This document shows positions 1 through 7,292 of a stretch of 13,916 bases of DNA, piece after piece. Where the stretch lies: contig JAYYOR010000020.1 in assembly GCA_036130055.1 (NCBI GenBank), positions 1 through 13,916 of the forward strand, read 5' to 3'. Within the stretch, counting starts at the first letter, position 1, and every line of letters starts with the position of its first letter. Under the pieces are notes generated by a model. That model was not told the origin of the DNA. It saw nothing but the letters and a program-made list of their open reading frames with translations, and searched no databases. The stretch comes from TMED69 sp036130055 (GTDB taxonomy: Bacteria; Pseudomonadota; Gammaproteobacteria; Ga0077536). The translations under genes and the position numbers were made by a program.

Positions 1-1
1 A

Positions 2-535
2 GAAGTAATTCTAAGTGGAGGTGAACCTTTAACACTAACCGATCAAAAATTAAAAGATATAGTTAAAAAGATCAGTTCTATTGATCATATAAAAACGATA
101 CGCTTCCATACAAGAATGCCGATTGTTTATCCTTCCCGTATTACTGATGAACTCTGTTTAATTTTATCCCAAAGTAAAAAAAATATTGTTATGGTTATTC
201 ATTCAAACCATGCTAACGAATTAGACTCAGAAGTAGCAACCAGTTTAAAGAAATTGAAACAACACGACTTCGTCTTGTTAAACCAATCGGTACTATTAAG
301 GAATGTAAATGATAATCTTAGAAGTCTTGAAGCTTTGTCGGAAAAATTATTCACTTACGGAGTAATACCTTATTACATGCACTTTTTAGATAAAATTACA
401 GGAGCAGAAAGGTTTGAGGTTTCTCTACAGAGAGCCAAAAAATTACGAATTCAATTAGTCAATAGATTACCAAATTATTTAGTGCCAAAATTTGTTCGAG
501 AAATTCCTGGTGAAAAAGCAAAAGTTCAAATTTGA
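2..535 (+). CDS. epmB: EF-P beta-lysylation protein EpmB, C-terminal fragment
   Basis: Partial gene, open from the left edge, giving the last 177 residues of a lysine 2,3-aminomutase-family radical-SAM protein. EpmB converts (S)-alpha-lysine to (R)-beta-lysine, which EpmA attaches to elongation factor P. Visible family features are a SAM-site motif EVILSGGEPL at the fragment start, the stretch IRFHTRMPIVYPSRI, NHANE, LLNQSVLLRNVND and YYMHFLDKITGA, then LVPKFVREIPGEKAK near the end. The lysine three residues before the end aligns with the PLP-binding lysine of E. coli EpmB (context EPSK), as I recall that sequence. The CxxxCxxC iron-sulfur motif must lie outside the window. The protein stops three residues after the PLP lysine, shorter than the E. 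coli tail. The SAM motif reads GGEPL rather than the usual GGDPL. The gene converges on parC with 18 bp between stop codons. Confidence 0.9.
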   Translation, partial: EVILSGGEPLTLTDQKLKDIVKKISSIDHIKTIRFHTRMPIVYPSRITDELCLILSQSKKNIVMVIHSNHANELDSEVATSLKKLKQHDFVLLNQSVLLRNVNDNLRSLEALSEKLFTYGVIPYYMHFLDKITGAERFEVSLQRAKKLRIQLVNRLPNYLVPKFVREIPGEKAKVQI

Positions 536-536
536 T

Positions 537-555
537 AAATCGACGGATTTTTTTT
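537..555 (+). terminator. Possible weak intrinsic terminator after epmB
   Basis: Directly after the epmB stop, AAATC (537-541) and GATTT (546-550) can form a 5-bp stem with loop GACG, running into eight consecutive T (548-555). The stem is short and AT-rich, so this is only a candidate. The T-run reaches the parC stop codon. Confidence 0.35.
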
Positions 556-2791
556 AACCAGACTCTAATTTCGTAACTTTTCTAAAACCTTTAGGCAGGA
601 ATTGTCCTCTCCTGGCTCTGCTCCCACAAAAATTGACTTGATCATTTTCTCTTAAGATCAGCGGCCGCTTACTACCCGAATAAACACGAAGTGTCTGTTC
701 ATTTTTTAAAACAGCAATAAAAGCGGCCTCTTCTTTTAATTCTGGATTGCTATTTAGTTGCATTAACTTTACGCCTTTTCCTTTCGTTAGCAAGGGTAAT
801 TCATTTGCAGAAAATATAAGTAATTTACCAATATTAGATACTATCGCTACCCACTCATTATCAGGCTCATCGCAAAGCACTGGTGTCAAAAGTCGCTCAT
901 GGGGAGCAATAATCAATGTGTTTTTTCCGCCTTTTGTTTTGGAAGAAATAGCACCAGTGCTACTAAAAAAACCTTTTCCAGCGGATGAACAAAATAATAT
1001 GTAATCTTTAAGCTTTTGAGAAGCGATGCCCACAAATTTAGTGCCGTCTGGAGGATTAAATTTGCTAGCCAAAGGCTCACCTTGACCTCTTTTTAAAGAT
1101 AATTTATTTGACTCGATGCAATAAGATCTTCCTCCCTCATCGAAAAACATAATTTCATCTCGAGTCGTTACCTCGACCTTGTCTAGCAAAGAGTCACCTG
1201 GTCTAAATGACATTTTTTCTAAATTAAGTTCATGGCCTTTCTGAACCTTGACCCAAGCGTCATTTGATAAAACCACAGTGATAGGCTCTGGCTCACCAAA
1301 TTCATTAAAATCTATCTCTTTGGAGGGGGGTAACTCTTTTAGCTTGCTTGCTCTTGCTTTTTCAAATAAGGCCTTTTCCTCTTCCAATTCCTTTTTTAAT
1401 TGATTTTTTAACGCACGCCTACTTCTTAATATTTTATTTACCAAATTTAATCTTTCTTGAAGCTCATTCCATTCTTCTTTAACTCTCTTCTCTTCAAGTT
1501 TTGCAATCTGTTTAAGTCTTAGTTCTAGAATAGCGTTTGCTTGATTTTCAGTTAAGGAAAATTTTTTTTTAATTTCTTTTGCCGGATGTTCGCTGTTTCT
1601 AACTATGGTTATAACCGCCTCGATGTTTAAAACTGCGATCAAATAACCATCCAAAATATGCAGTTTTTCCTCGATTTCAGACTTTTGATATTTATATTTT
1701 TGCTCAATTTTTTCTAGTCTAAACTTCACCCACTCTTGGATTATTTGTTTTATATTTTTTTTACCAGGATTACCGTCAATTCCAATCAAATTAAAATTCA
1801 CCCTGATTATTTTTTCCAAGTCGGTGGTGGCGCAAAAATGTTCTGCAATCAGCTCTGGATCGAATTTGGTTCTTTTTAACGAAATCACAATTCTGACTGG
1901 CTTTTGATGATCCGATTCGTCTCGAACATCCTCGATAAAATTTATCTTCTTGTGCTCAATCTGAGCCGCAATTTGTTCCATAATTTTTGAAGTTGATACC
2001 TGATAGGGAAGCTCGTTAACTATAATTTCTTTTTTCTTAACTATTAACTTCGCTCTAAGTCTGATAGAGCCAGATCCGGTTTTATACATCGTATTCAGTT
2101 CATCTCTTGAATTAACGATATAGCCACCTGTCGGAAAATCCGGAGCAGTTACGATTTCCAGCAACTCATCAATGGTTATTGACGGTCTTTCGATAAGAGC
2201 TACGGTAGCTGAAATAATTTCATTTAGATTATGGGAGGGAATATCTGTAGCCATACCAACAGCTATACCGGAAGAACCATTAACTAAAATGTTCGGAATT
2301 TTAGCCGGTAAGATTGCAGGCTCTTGTAGTGTTCCATCAAAATTTGGATGCCAATCGACTGTTTTATATTTTAACTCTTCTAGAAGACTCTCAGCGTATT
2401 TAGTAAGCTTAGCTTCTGTATATCTCATCGCTGCAAATGATTTAGGATTATCTATCGATCCCCAGTTGCCTTGTCCCTCTATGAATTTATAATTAAAAGA
2501 AAAATCTTGAGCCATTAAAACCATTGCCTCATAACAGGCACTATCGCCGTGAGGATGATATTTCCCAATTACATCGCCCACAGTACGAGCCGATTTTTTG
2601 AATTTGGACGAAGATCTCAGGCCTAGTTCAGACATTGCAAAGATAATTCTGCGCTGGACTGGTTTTAGCCCGTCACAAATATTCGGTAATGCTCTATCCA
2701 ATATCACATACATTGAGTACTCTAAATAGGCTTTTTCAGCGAATTCAGCTAACTGTACAGAATCTGTAGCTGCTGGAAGTATTTTACTCAC
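554..2791 (-). CDS. parC: DNA topoisomerase IV subunit A (ParC)
   Basis: Catalytic DNA-breakage subunit of topoisomerase IV, which decatenates daughter chromosomes; it acts as a ParC2ParE2 complex in the cytoplasm. The 745 residues compare with about 752 in E. coli. The winged-helix breakage-reunion domain is at the N-terminus, with GKYHPHGDSACYEAM at about 77-90 and the active-site tyrosine in AAMRYTEAKL (Tyr124). Coiled-coil tower sequences follow at about 355-490, and the C-terminal beta-pinwheel domain fills the last 250 residues. The quinolone-determining positions look wild type (Ser84 and Glu88, equal to E. coli Ser80 and Glu84), so no classical target resistance is seen. The start is GTG, overlapping the parE stop as GTGA, with GGAG about 11 nt upstream. 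The short N-terminus and FAAMRYTE context favour ParC over GyrA. Translation is probably coupled to parE. Confidence 0.97.
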   Translation of the reverse strand: MSKILPAATDSVQLAEFAEKAYLEYSMYVILDRALPNICDGLKPVQRRIIFAMSELGLRSSSKFKKSARTVGDVIGKYHPHGDSACYEAMVLMAQDFSFNYKFIEGQGNWGSIDNPKSFAAMRYTEAKLTKYAESLLEELKYKTVDWHPNFDGTLQEPAILPAKIPNILVNGSSGIAVGMATDIPSHNLNEIISATVALIERPSITIDELLEIVTAPDFPTGGYIVNSRDELNTMYKTGSGSIRLRAKLIVKKKEIIVNELPYQVSTSKIMEQIAAQIEHKKINFIEDVRDESDHQKPVRIVISLKRTKFDPELIAEHFCATTDLEKIIRVNFNLIGIDGNPGKKNIKQIIQEWVKFRLEKIEQKYKYQKSEIEEKLHILDGYLIAVLNIEAVITIVRNSEHPAKEIKKKFSLTENQANAILELRLKQIAKLEEKRVKEEWNELQERLNLVNKILRSRRALKNQLKKELEEEKALFEKARASKLKELPPSKEIDFNEFGEPEPITVVLSNDAWVKVQKGHELNLEKMSFRPGDSLLDKVEVTTRDEIMFFDEGGRSYCIESNKLSLKRGQGEPLASKFNPPDGTKFVGIASQKLKDYILFCSSAGKGFFSSTGAISSKTKGGKNTLIIAPHERLLTPVLCDEPDNEWVAIVSNIGKLLIFSANELPLLTKGKGVKLMQLNSNPELKEEAAFIAVLKNEQTLRVYSGSKRPLILRENDQVNFCGSRARRGQFLPKGFRKVTKLESG

Positions 2792-4677
2792 GATTTATTT
2801 AGCTCCACTAAATAACCTTTCTTTTCAAGCCAAACTTTTCGGTCAGCAGCTCTTTTCTTGGCCAGAAGCATATCAAGCGTTGAAACAGTCTTCTTATGGT
2901 CTATTGATTCCAATTTTAATAAACGCCTTTTCCCAGGCGCCAATGTGGTATCTCTTAACTGACTGGGGTTCATCTCCCCGAGACCTTTAAATCGTTGAAC
3001 GTTAGCTCTTCCACGTTCTGAATTTTTAAGATTTTGTAAAATTTTTTCTTTCTCATTTTCATCCCCTGCATAAAAAATGCTCTTTCCTACGTCAATTCTA
3101 AATAGAGGCGGCATAGCAACAAAGATTTTACCTAAATCAACCAGCGGCCTAAAATGTCTTAAGAACAGTGCACAGAGAAGTGTAGATATATGCATTCCAT
3201 CAGAGTCTGCGTCTGACAGAATACAAATTTTTCCATATCGAAGTCCATCTACTTCACAAGCCCCAGGCTCTACTCCCAGAGCCGTTGCTATATCAGCAAC
3301 TTCATTTGAAGTTTGCAGGTTTGTCGAGTCAACCTCCCACGTATTTAATATTTTGCCCCTTAAGGGTAGTATTGCTTGAAAATCTTTGTCGCGCGCTTGT
3401 TTTGCCGAGCCCCCCGCTGAATCACCTTCTACTAGAAAAAGTTCAGTTTTATCTATTTCTTGACTCAAACAATCAGCTAATTTGCCCGGCAAAGCCGGAC
3501 CTGTCCCACTGGTTCTTTTTCGAGGCGTCTTTTCCTTTTTGACCCGTCTTTGCGCTCTCTCGATTATAAATTCGGCAAGCTTTTCTCCAGTTTCTACGTG
3601 CTGGTGCAACCATTTACTGATGGTCGCTTTTGTCGAATTTATGATAAAAGGAGAAGCGTTTCGAGAGGATAGTCTTTCTTTGGTTTGTCCGGAGAACTGC
3701 GCATTCATCATTTTTAATGATAATACGAATGTTGCATGGTCTGTTGCATCATCTGACGTTACTTTTAAATTTTTGGGAAACATGTTCCTGCTGTCCATAA
3801 ACTCTTTAAAAGCCTCTAAAACTCCTGTTTTTAGGCCGCTAACATGAGTGCCCCCTTGAATGGTTGGAATTAAATTAACATAACTTTCTTGTAACACAGC
3901 TTTTTGATTTAAATTCCAGAATATCGCCCACTCCAATTCTAAGTCTGTTTTTTTTTCTGAACCACAAACAGGTGTATCAGGCGTATGAACTTGGTCTGTC
4001 TCTGAAATTAAATAGTAATCCAGCCCTCTCTGGTAATACCACTCGTCGACTGTTTTTTCTTTTTCGTCTATTAGGGTTAATTTCAGGCCTGGACATAAAA
4101 CCGCCTTAGCTTTAATTAAACTCTTGAGGTTATTTTTATTGATGCTGGCCTTATCGAAATATTTAGAATCTGGCCAGAAGCGGATATCTGTTCCCGTTAT
4201 TTTCTTTTTTATTTTGCCGACCACTTGAAGTGGATTCAATGGCTTTCCATTTCTAAAATAAATCTCATAGGTTTTACCAGAACGCTTAATTTTTGCCGAA
4301 AGTCTCTCTGAAAGGGCATTGACTACCGAGACTCCTACTCCGTGCAAACCCCCAGCAAAATGATAGGCTTTATCTTTGAATTTACCACCTGAATGTAGTT
4401 TAGTCAGAATCACCTCAACTCCAGAAACATTTTCTGTAGGGTGATTGTCCGTAGGCATACCGCGTCCGTTGTCTATCACGGAATAAGAATCATCTTCATG
4501 GATTTTGATTTGAATGGCATCACAAAATCCTGACAAGGCCTCATCAACACTGTTGTCGATCAATTCTTGAATTAAGTGATTCGGCCTAGAAGTGTCTGTA
4601 TACATTCCAGGTCGTCGTTTGACCGGATCTAAACCCGATAATATCTCAATGTCCGAAGCAAGGTAATTATTTGCCAA
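2788..4677 (-). CDS. parE: DNA topoisomerase IV subunit B (ParE)
   Basis: ATPase subunit of topoisomerase IV, partner of the overlapping parC product. The 629 residues are close to E. coli's 630. The GHKL ATPase domain shows QELIDNSVDEAL (Glu38 as general base, Asn42 binding Mg-ATP), DNGRGMP (69-75) and GLHGVGVSVVN (110-120). The QTK loop is at 331-333. The TOPRIM domain has EGDSAGG (417-423) and DADSD (489-493), which bind the metals used in strand cleavage, and the C-terminal region ends QRFKGLGEMNP...LLAKKR. It lacks the insertion that distinguishes many proteobacterial GyrB proteins. The start is TTG (4677-4675): no in-frame ATG occurs before residue 25, which is inside the conserved RRPGMYTD motif, and AAGGAAA lies about 8 nt upstream. 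The stop overlaps the parC GTG. Expression is likely from the promoter at 4755-4782. Confidence 0.97.
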   Translation of the reverse strand: MANNYLASDIEILSGLDPVKRRPGMYTDTSRPNHLIQELIDNSVDEALSGFCDAIQIKIHEDDSYSVIDNGRGMPTDNHPTENVSGVEVILTKLHSGGKFKDKAYHFAGGLHGVGVSVVNALSERLSAKIKRSGKTYEIYFRNGKPLNPLQVVGKIKKKITGTDIRFWPDSKYFDKASINKNNLKSLIKAKAVLCPGLKLTLIDEKEKTVDEWYYQRGLDYYLISETDQVHTPDTPVCGSEKKTDLELEWAIFWNLNQKAVLQESYVNLIPTIQGGTHVSGLKTGVLEAFKEFMDSRNMFPKNLKVTSDDATDHATFVLSLKMMNAQFSGQTKERLSSRNASPFIINSTKATISKWLHQHVETGEKLAEFIIERAQRRVKKEKTPRKRTSGTGPALPGKLADCLSQEIDKTELFLVEGDSAGGSAKQARDKDFQAILPLRGKILNTWEVDSTNLQTSNEVADIATALGVEPGACEVDGLRYGKICILSDADSDGMHISTLLCALFLRHFRPLVDLGKIFVAMPPLFRIDVGKSIFYAGDENEKEKILQNLKNSERGRANVQRFKGLGEMNPSQLRDTTLAPGKRRLLKLESIDHKKTVSTLDMLLAKKRAADRKVWLEKKGYLVELNKS

Positions 4678-4754
4678 GCTAAATTTCCTTATTTAATTAC
4701 AAATAATTCTACTTGTAAATATAGCTAGCAATCAAGGCGGAGTGAACTGTCGCG

Positions 4755-4782
4755 ATTATAATAATATTGAATAAACTGGCAA
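4755..4782 (-). promoter_or_regulatory. Sigma-70-type promoter for parE-parC
   Basis: Reading the minus strand, TTGCCA (4782-4777) and TATAAT (4760-4755) are separated by 16 bp, i.e. 5/6 and 6/6 matches to the consensus. Transcription would start near 4748 and give a leader of about 70 nt before the parE TTG. The spacer is very AT-rich. This is the best sigma-70-like promoter I found in the window. Confidence 0.7.
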
Positions 4783-4849
4783 AGTTTTCGCATCTAATGT
4801 AGGCTTATTTTTTGTTATACAACTCTGCATAAGTAATCGAGAATAAAAG

Positions 4850-5086
4850 ATGTCTGGATCAAAACAAAACTTTGAAACGTCACTTGTAAAATTAGAAAAG
4901 ATAGTTGACCGACTTGAAAGCGAAGAATTAGGGTTAGAGGAATCTCTAAGGTTGTTTGAAGAAGGAATTAAAGTATCAAAAAAATGCGAAGAATCTTTAA
5001 AAAACGCAGAGCAAAAGGTCAGGAAGCTTATGAAAGACGGAAAAACTCTAACACCTTTTGAACAAGATCAATCCGATACTGAATGA
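4850..5086 (+). CDS. xseB: Exodeoxyribonuclease VII small subunit (XseB)
   Basis: Small subunit of exonuclease VII, which with XseA degrades single-stranded DNA to oligonucleotides in repair. The 78-residue length is typical. The family pattern is clear: FETSLVKLEKIVDRLESEEL followed by LEESLRLFEEGIKVSKKCEESL and AEQKV, two amphipathic helices forming a helical hairpin. The tail after residue 65 is polar and unconserved. The ATG has only a weak GAGA about 7 nt upstream. The stop codon overlaps the ispA start as ATGA, so the pair is translationally coupled, a very common arrangement in gammaproteobacteria. xseA is not in the window. The 172-bp region upstream (4678-4849) is shared with the divergent parE promoter; I found no convincing promoter for xseB in it. 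Confidence 0.95.
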   Translation: MSGSKQNFETSLVKLEKIVDRLESEELGLEESLRLFEEGIKVSKKCEESLKNAEQKVRKLMKDGKTLTPFEQDQSDTE

Positions 5087-5955
5087 TTACAGGCACAATC
5101 GAAAAATTTCAAAAAAGGACAAATTCCGTATTGGAGCTACTAATTCCTTCAGACCACGTTTGTCAGACTGAATTAATCGATGCAATGAGATATGTCTTAA
5201 TGTCACCTGGCAAAAGAATCAGGCCGGTTATTGCTTATATTACGGCTGAAGCCTTAAACGTTGATTTAGCAGACATCGATTTACCTGCTGCATCAATTGA
5301 ACTAATTCATGCCTATTCACTCGTGCATGATGACCTCCCAGCGATGGACGACGACGACTTACGACGGGGACTTCCAACGTGCCATAAAAAGTTTTCTGAA
5401 TCGACCGCTATTCTTGTCGGGGACGCACTTCAATCTTTAGCGTTCGAAACATTATCAAAAATAAAAAAAAGCTACACAATTTCTTTGATCCAGGAGCTCT
5501 CTAAAGCCAGTGGGGCCTTAGGCATGGCGGGAGGACAAGCAATAGACTTAGCAGCATGTGGAAAAAATTTTGATGAAAATACTTTGGAAAATATGCATCT
5601 TTTAAAAACCGGAGCTCTTATAGGCTCGAGCGTTATCTTTCCGTATATAATAAAGGGAACCGAAGACTCAGCGTTATCTAACGCTTTAAAAAAATACGCG
5701 AAATGCATTGGCTTAGCCTTTCAAGTACAGGACGATATCCTTGATGTAGAGGGAGAAACCGAGATAATAGGCAAACCGAGAGGCTCGGACGCTGATTCTG
5801 ATAAAACCACTTATCCAAGACTGATGGGGTTAGAAAATGCAAGAAAAAAGGCGACAGACCTTATAGATGAATCAATTGAATCCATAGCGATCTTGGGAAG
5901 TAGAGGCGAAATGCTAAAAAAACTTGCACAATTTATCATCAATCGAAACAACTAA
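5083..5955 (+). CDS. ispA: (2E,6E)-farnesyl diphosphate synthase (IspA)
   Basis: Trans-prenyltransferase that condenses isopentenyl diphosphate with dimethylallyl and then geranyl diphosphate to make farnesyl diphosphate, the precursor of undecaprenyl phosphate and the ubiquinone side chain. All marks of the family are present: GKRIRP (43-48) binding isopentenyl diphosphate, the first aspartate-rich motif HDDLPAMDDDDLRRG (82-96), GGQAIDL (150-156), LKTGALI (174-180), the second aspartate-rich motif QVQDDILD (214-221) and KTTYP (241-245). The 290 residues are slightly shorter than E. coli's 299. The two residues between the DD pair and the rest of the first motif (LP, giving DDxxxxD) fit bacterial short-chain synthases. 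The start overlaps the xseB stop. In many relatives dxs follows directly; here it does not. Confidence 0.96.
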   Translation: MITGTIEKFQKRTNSVLELLIPSDHVCQTELIDAMRYVLMSPGKRIRPVIAYITAEALNVDLADIDLPAASIELIHAYSLVHDDLPAMDDDDLRRGLPTCHKKFSESTAILVGDALQSLAFETLSKIKKSYTISLIQELSKASGALGMAGGQAIDLAACGKNFDENTLENMHLLKTGALIGSSVIFPYIIKGTEDSALSNALKKYAKCIGLAFQVQDDILDVEGETEIIGKPRGSDADSDKTTYPRLMGLENARKKATDLIDESIESIAILGSRGEMLKKLAQFIINRNN

Positions 5956-5964
5956 CGCTCAAAC

Positions 5965-5993
5965 TTTAAACTAATTCGAGTTTAGATTAAACT
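5965..5993 (+). other. Two mutually exclusive hairpins after ispA
   Basis: In the 120-bp gap between ispA and the lipoprotein gene, TTTAAACT (5965-5972) can pair with AGTTTAGA (5979-5986; one G-U), while AGTTTA (5979-5984) can instead pair with TAAACT (5988-5993) across a 3-nt loop. The segment 5979-5984 is common to both stems. No T-run follows, so a classical intrinsic terminator is not indicated. The remainder of the gap shows no confident promoter. Confidence 0.4.
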
Positions 5994-6075
5994 TAAGGCT
6001 TTGGTAGTGAAATTATTAAAACTTACCATAATCAAAAAAGCTTTTTTTACCGATATCTCACTAAGGAGAACCAAA

Positions 6076-6300
6076 ATGAGAACGAGTTTTTTAAAAATAG
6101 TGAAAGCAGCAACAATAACTGTTCTTGCTATTCTTTTTACCGCCTGCGCGTCTTATAACTCAAACGATGATGCTAGACAAGCCCGAGAAGACGCAGCGAA
6201 AGCACTGAAAGCTGCGAATGAGGCTAAGGCAGCCGCGAAAGCCGCTCAAACTGAGAAAGAGCGAGTCGATCGTATGTTCGAGCAAACAATGAAGAAATAG
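6076..6300 (+). CDS. Lpp/OprI-like alanine-zipper outer-membrane lipoprotein
   Basis: A 74-residue protein with a lipoprotein signal peptide: basic start MRTSFLKIVK, hydrophobic core to residue 20, and ILFTAC with the lipidated cysteine at 24 (Phe at -3 is a slightly loose lipobox; Leu is at -4). The mature 51 residues are an alanine- and lysine-rich heptad helix (REDAAKALKAANEAKAAAKA) ending VDRMFEQTMKK. This closely matches the plan of Pseudomonas OprI and E. coli Lpp, trimeric coiled coils that tie the outer membrane to the cell wall. The terminal Lys-Lys could be the covalent anchor to peptidoglycan, as in Lpp. The ATG at 6076 is chosen because AAGGAGA lies 6-7 nt upstream; an in-frame TTG at 6001 would put 25 extra residues before the signal peptide. 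The neighbouring convergent L,D-transpeptidase fits the anchoring role, which remains inference. Confidence 0.85.
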   Translation: MRTSFLKIVKAATITVLAILFTACASYNSNDDARQAREDAAKALKAANEAKAAAKAAQTEKERVDRMFEQTMKK

Positions 6301-6314
6301 TTTATTTCAAATTT

Positions 6315-6351
6315 GCAGAAAAATTCTGCTCAGCTTTGTGCAGAGCTTTTT
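6315..6351. terminator. Possible bidirectional terminator between lipoprotein and L,D-transpeptidase genes
   Basis: TCTGC (6325-6329) and GCAGA (6340-6344) form a stem around a 10-nt loop. On the plus strand it is followed by GCTTTTT (6345-6351) and on the minus strand by ATTTTT (6324-6319), as expected of a shared terminator between convergent genes. A competing stem GCAGAA/TTCTGC (6315-6320 with 6324-6329) overlaps it. Stems are short, so confidence is limited. The hairpin reaches into the last codons of the L,D-transpeptidase gene. Confidence 0.45.
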
Positions 6352-7292
6352 AGGTTACCGACTTGTGTGGGAATCCCGTTAGCCCTCTCTACGGCTTCCC
6401 ACACATCTTCTAAGTCCAGTTCAACTGTCCAATTTTCTTTAACTCGACCCTGAACCAAGGACACAATGTGGCCGTAAATGTCGGGATAACGCTCTTTGTG
6501 TTCTTCTAATTCAGGATGCACTTCTAGAAAAATTTTAGTTCCGCTCACACCCACTTTGTAAGCTTGATTCACGATCTCCACAGCTGTTCCTAAAGGTACT
6601 TCCTCGAATAATCGCTCAACATCTTTTGGGTACATTCTAATACACCCGTGAGTTACCCGCATACCTATTCCGTACGGCCTATTTGTTCCATGGATGAGAT
6701 AGCCAGGCACGCTAAGCTGAATAGCGTGCCTTCCAAGCGGATTATCCGGTCCAGGTAATACTATCCTCGGTAATTCATCACCCTCTTCTGCATGTTCTTT
6801 TCGTATTGATTCTGGAGGATACCAGTTAGGATCAAGGGCTTTAGCTGTTATTTTCATTTTTCCTTGCGGAGTTCTCCAGTCAATCCTTCCAATGCTAACG
6901 GGGTAAGTTGAAACAGACAAACGATCAGAGTCGACGTTTTTATAATAATACAATCTCATTTCTGCTACGTTAATGACTATTCCTTGTCTCTTGGCATGCG
7001 GCAGTATGAAATGACTAGGTATCATTATCTCAGAGCCCTCGCCGGGTAACCAAGGATCAATTGTTGGATTGGCTAATTTTATTTCGTTATAACCTTGATC
7101 ATAAGCTCTAGCCAAATCAGACAAAGTGTCTTCAAATACGGTTTCAGTAAGTACCAATTCACCTATGAGATCAGTTTCCTCAGAGGAGATATTATACTTG
7201 TTCAAAGCCAAGCAGTTACTATAGATTATGAGCCCAAAAATATAAATTATAAACAAATCAATTTTTCTCATTGATCTAACAAAAATGCTCAT
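6330..7292 (-). CDS. L,D-transpeptidase with LysM-like and YkuD domains (ErfK/YbiS type)
   Basis: Periplasmic cysteine transpeptidase that attacks the meso-DAP/D-Ala bond of tetrapeptide stems; family members either anchor Lpp-type lipoproteins to peptidoglycan or make 3-3 cross-links. A hydrophobic signal segment spans about residues 11-29. A LysM-like segment follows (about 52-96, ending GEGSEIMIPSHF). The YkuD catalytic domain (about 104-242) contains HGTN (His201) and the signature THGCIRM with nucleophile Cys217, then YPKDVERLF. The C-terminal 75 residues are charged and less conserved. The start at 7292 overlaps the moaB stop as ATGA; Met8 at 7271 is an alternative that would leave a neater signal peptide. 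The 320-residue length is typical of the ErfK/YbiS/YcfS group. The lipoprotein gene converging on it is a plausible substrate, but the sequence alone does not show which reaction is catalysed. Confidence 0.9.
   Translation of the reverse strand: MSIFVRSMRKIDLFIIYIFGLIIYSNCLALNKYNISSEETDLIGELVLTETVFEDTLSDLARAYDQGYNEIKLANPTIDPWLPGEGSEIMIPSHFILPHAKRQGIVINVAEMRLYYYKNVDSDRLSVSTYPVSIGRIDWRTPQGKMKITAKALDPNWYPPESIRKEHAEEGDELPRIVLPGPDNPLGRHAIQLSVPGYLIHGTNRPYGIGMRVTHGCIRMYPKDVERLFEEVPLGTAVEIVNQAYKVGVSGTKIFLEVHPELEEHKERYPDIYGHIVSLVQGRVKENWTVELDLEDVWEAVERANGIPTQVGNLKSSAQS

Noticed and set aside
2542..2562. Quinolone-resistance substitution in ParC
   Set aside because: The key positions read Ser84 and Glu88, the wild-type residues at the E. 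coli 80 and 84 sites.
3482..3847. Open frame of 121 codons on the plus strand inside parE
   Set aside because: It lies wholly within the conserved ParE coding sequence and shows no domain of its own.
4757..4762. TATAAT on the plus strand as a promoter for xseB
   Set aside because: No acceptable -35 lies 16-18 bp upstream; the hexamer arises from the near-symmetric -10 of the parE promoter.
6001..6075. Upstream TTG extension of the lipoprotein gene
   Set aside because: It would place 25 charged and hydrophobic residues before a good lipoprotein signal peptide; the ATG at 6076 has AAGGAGA at proper distance.
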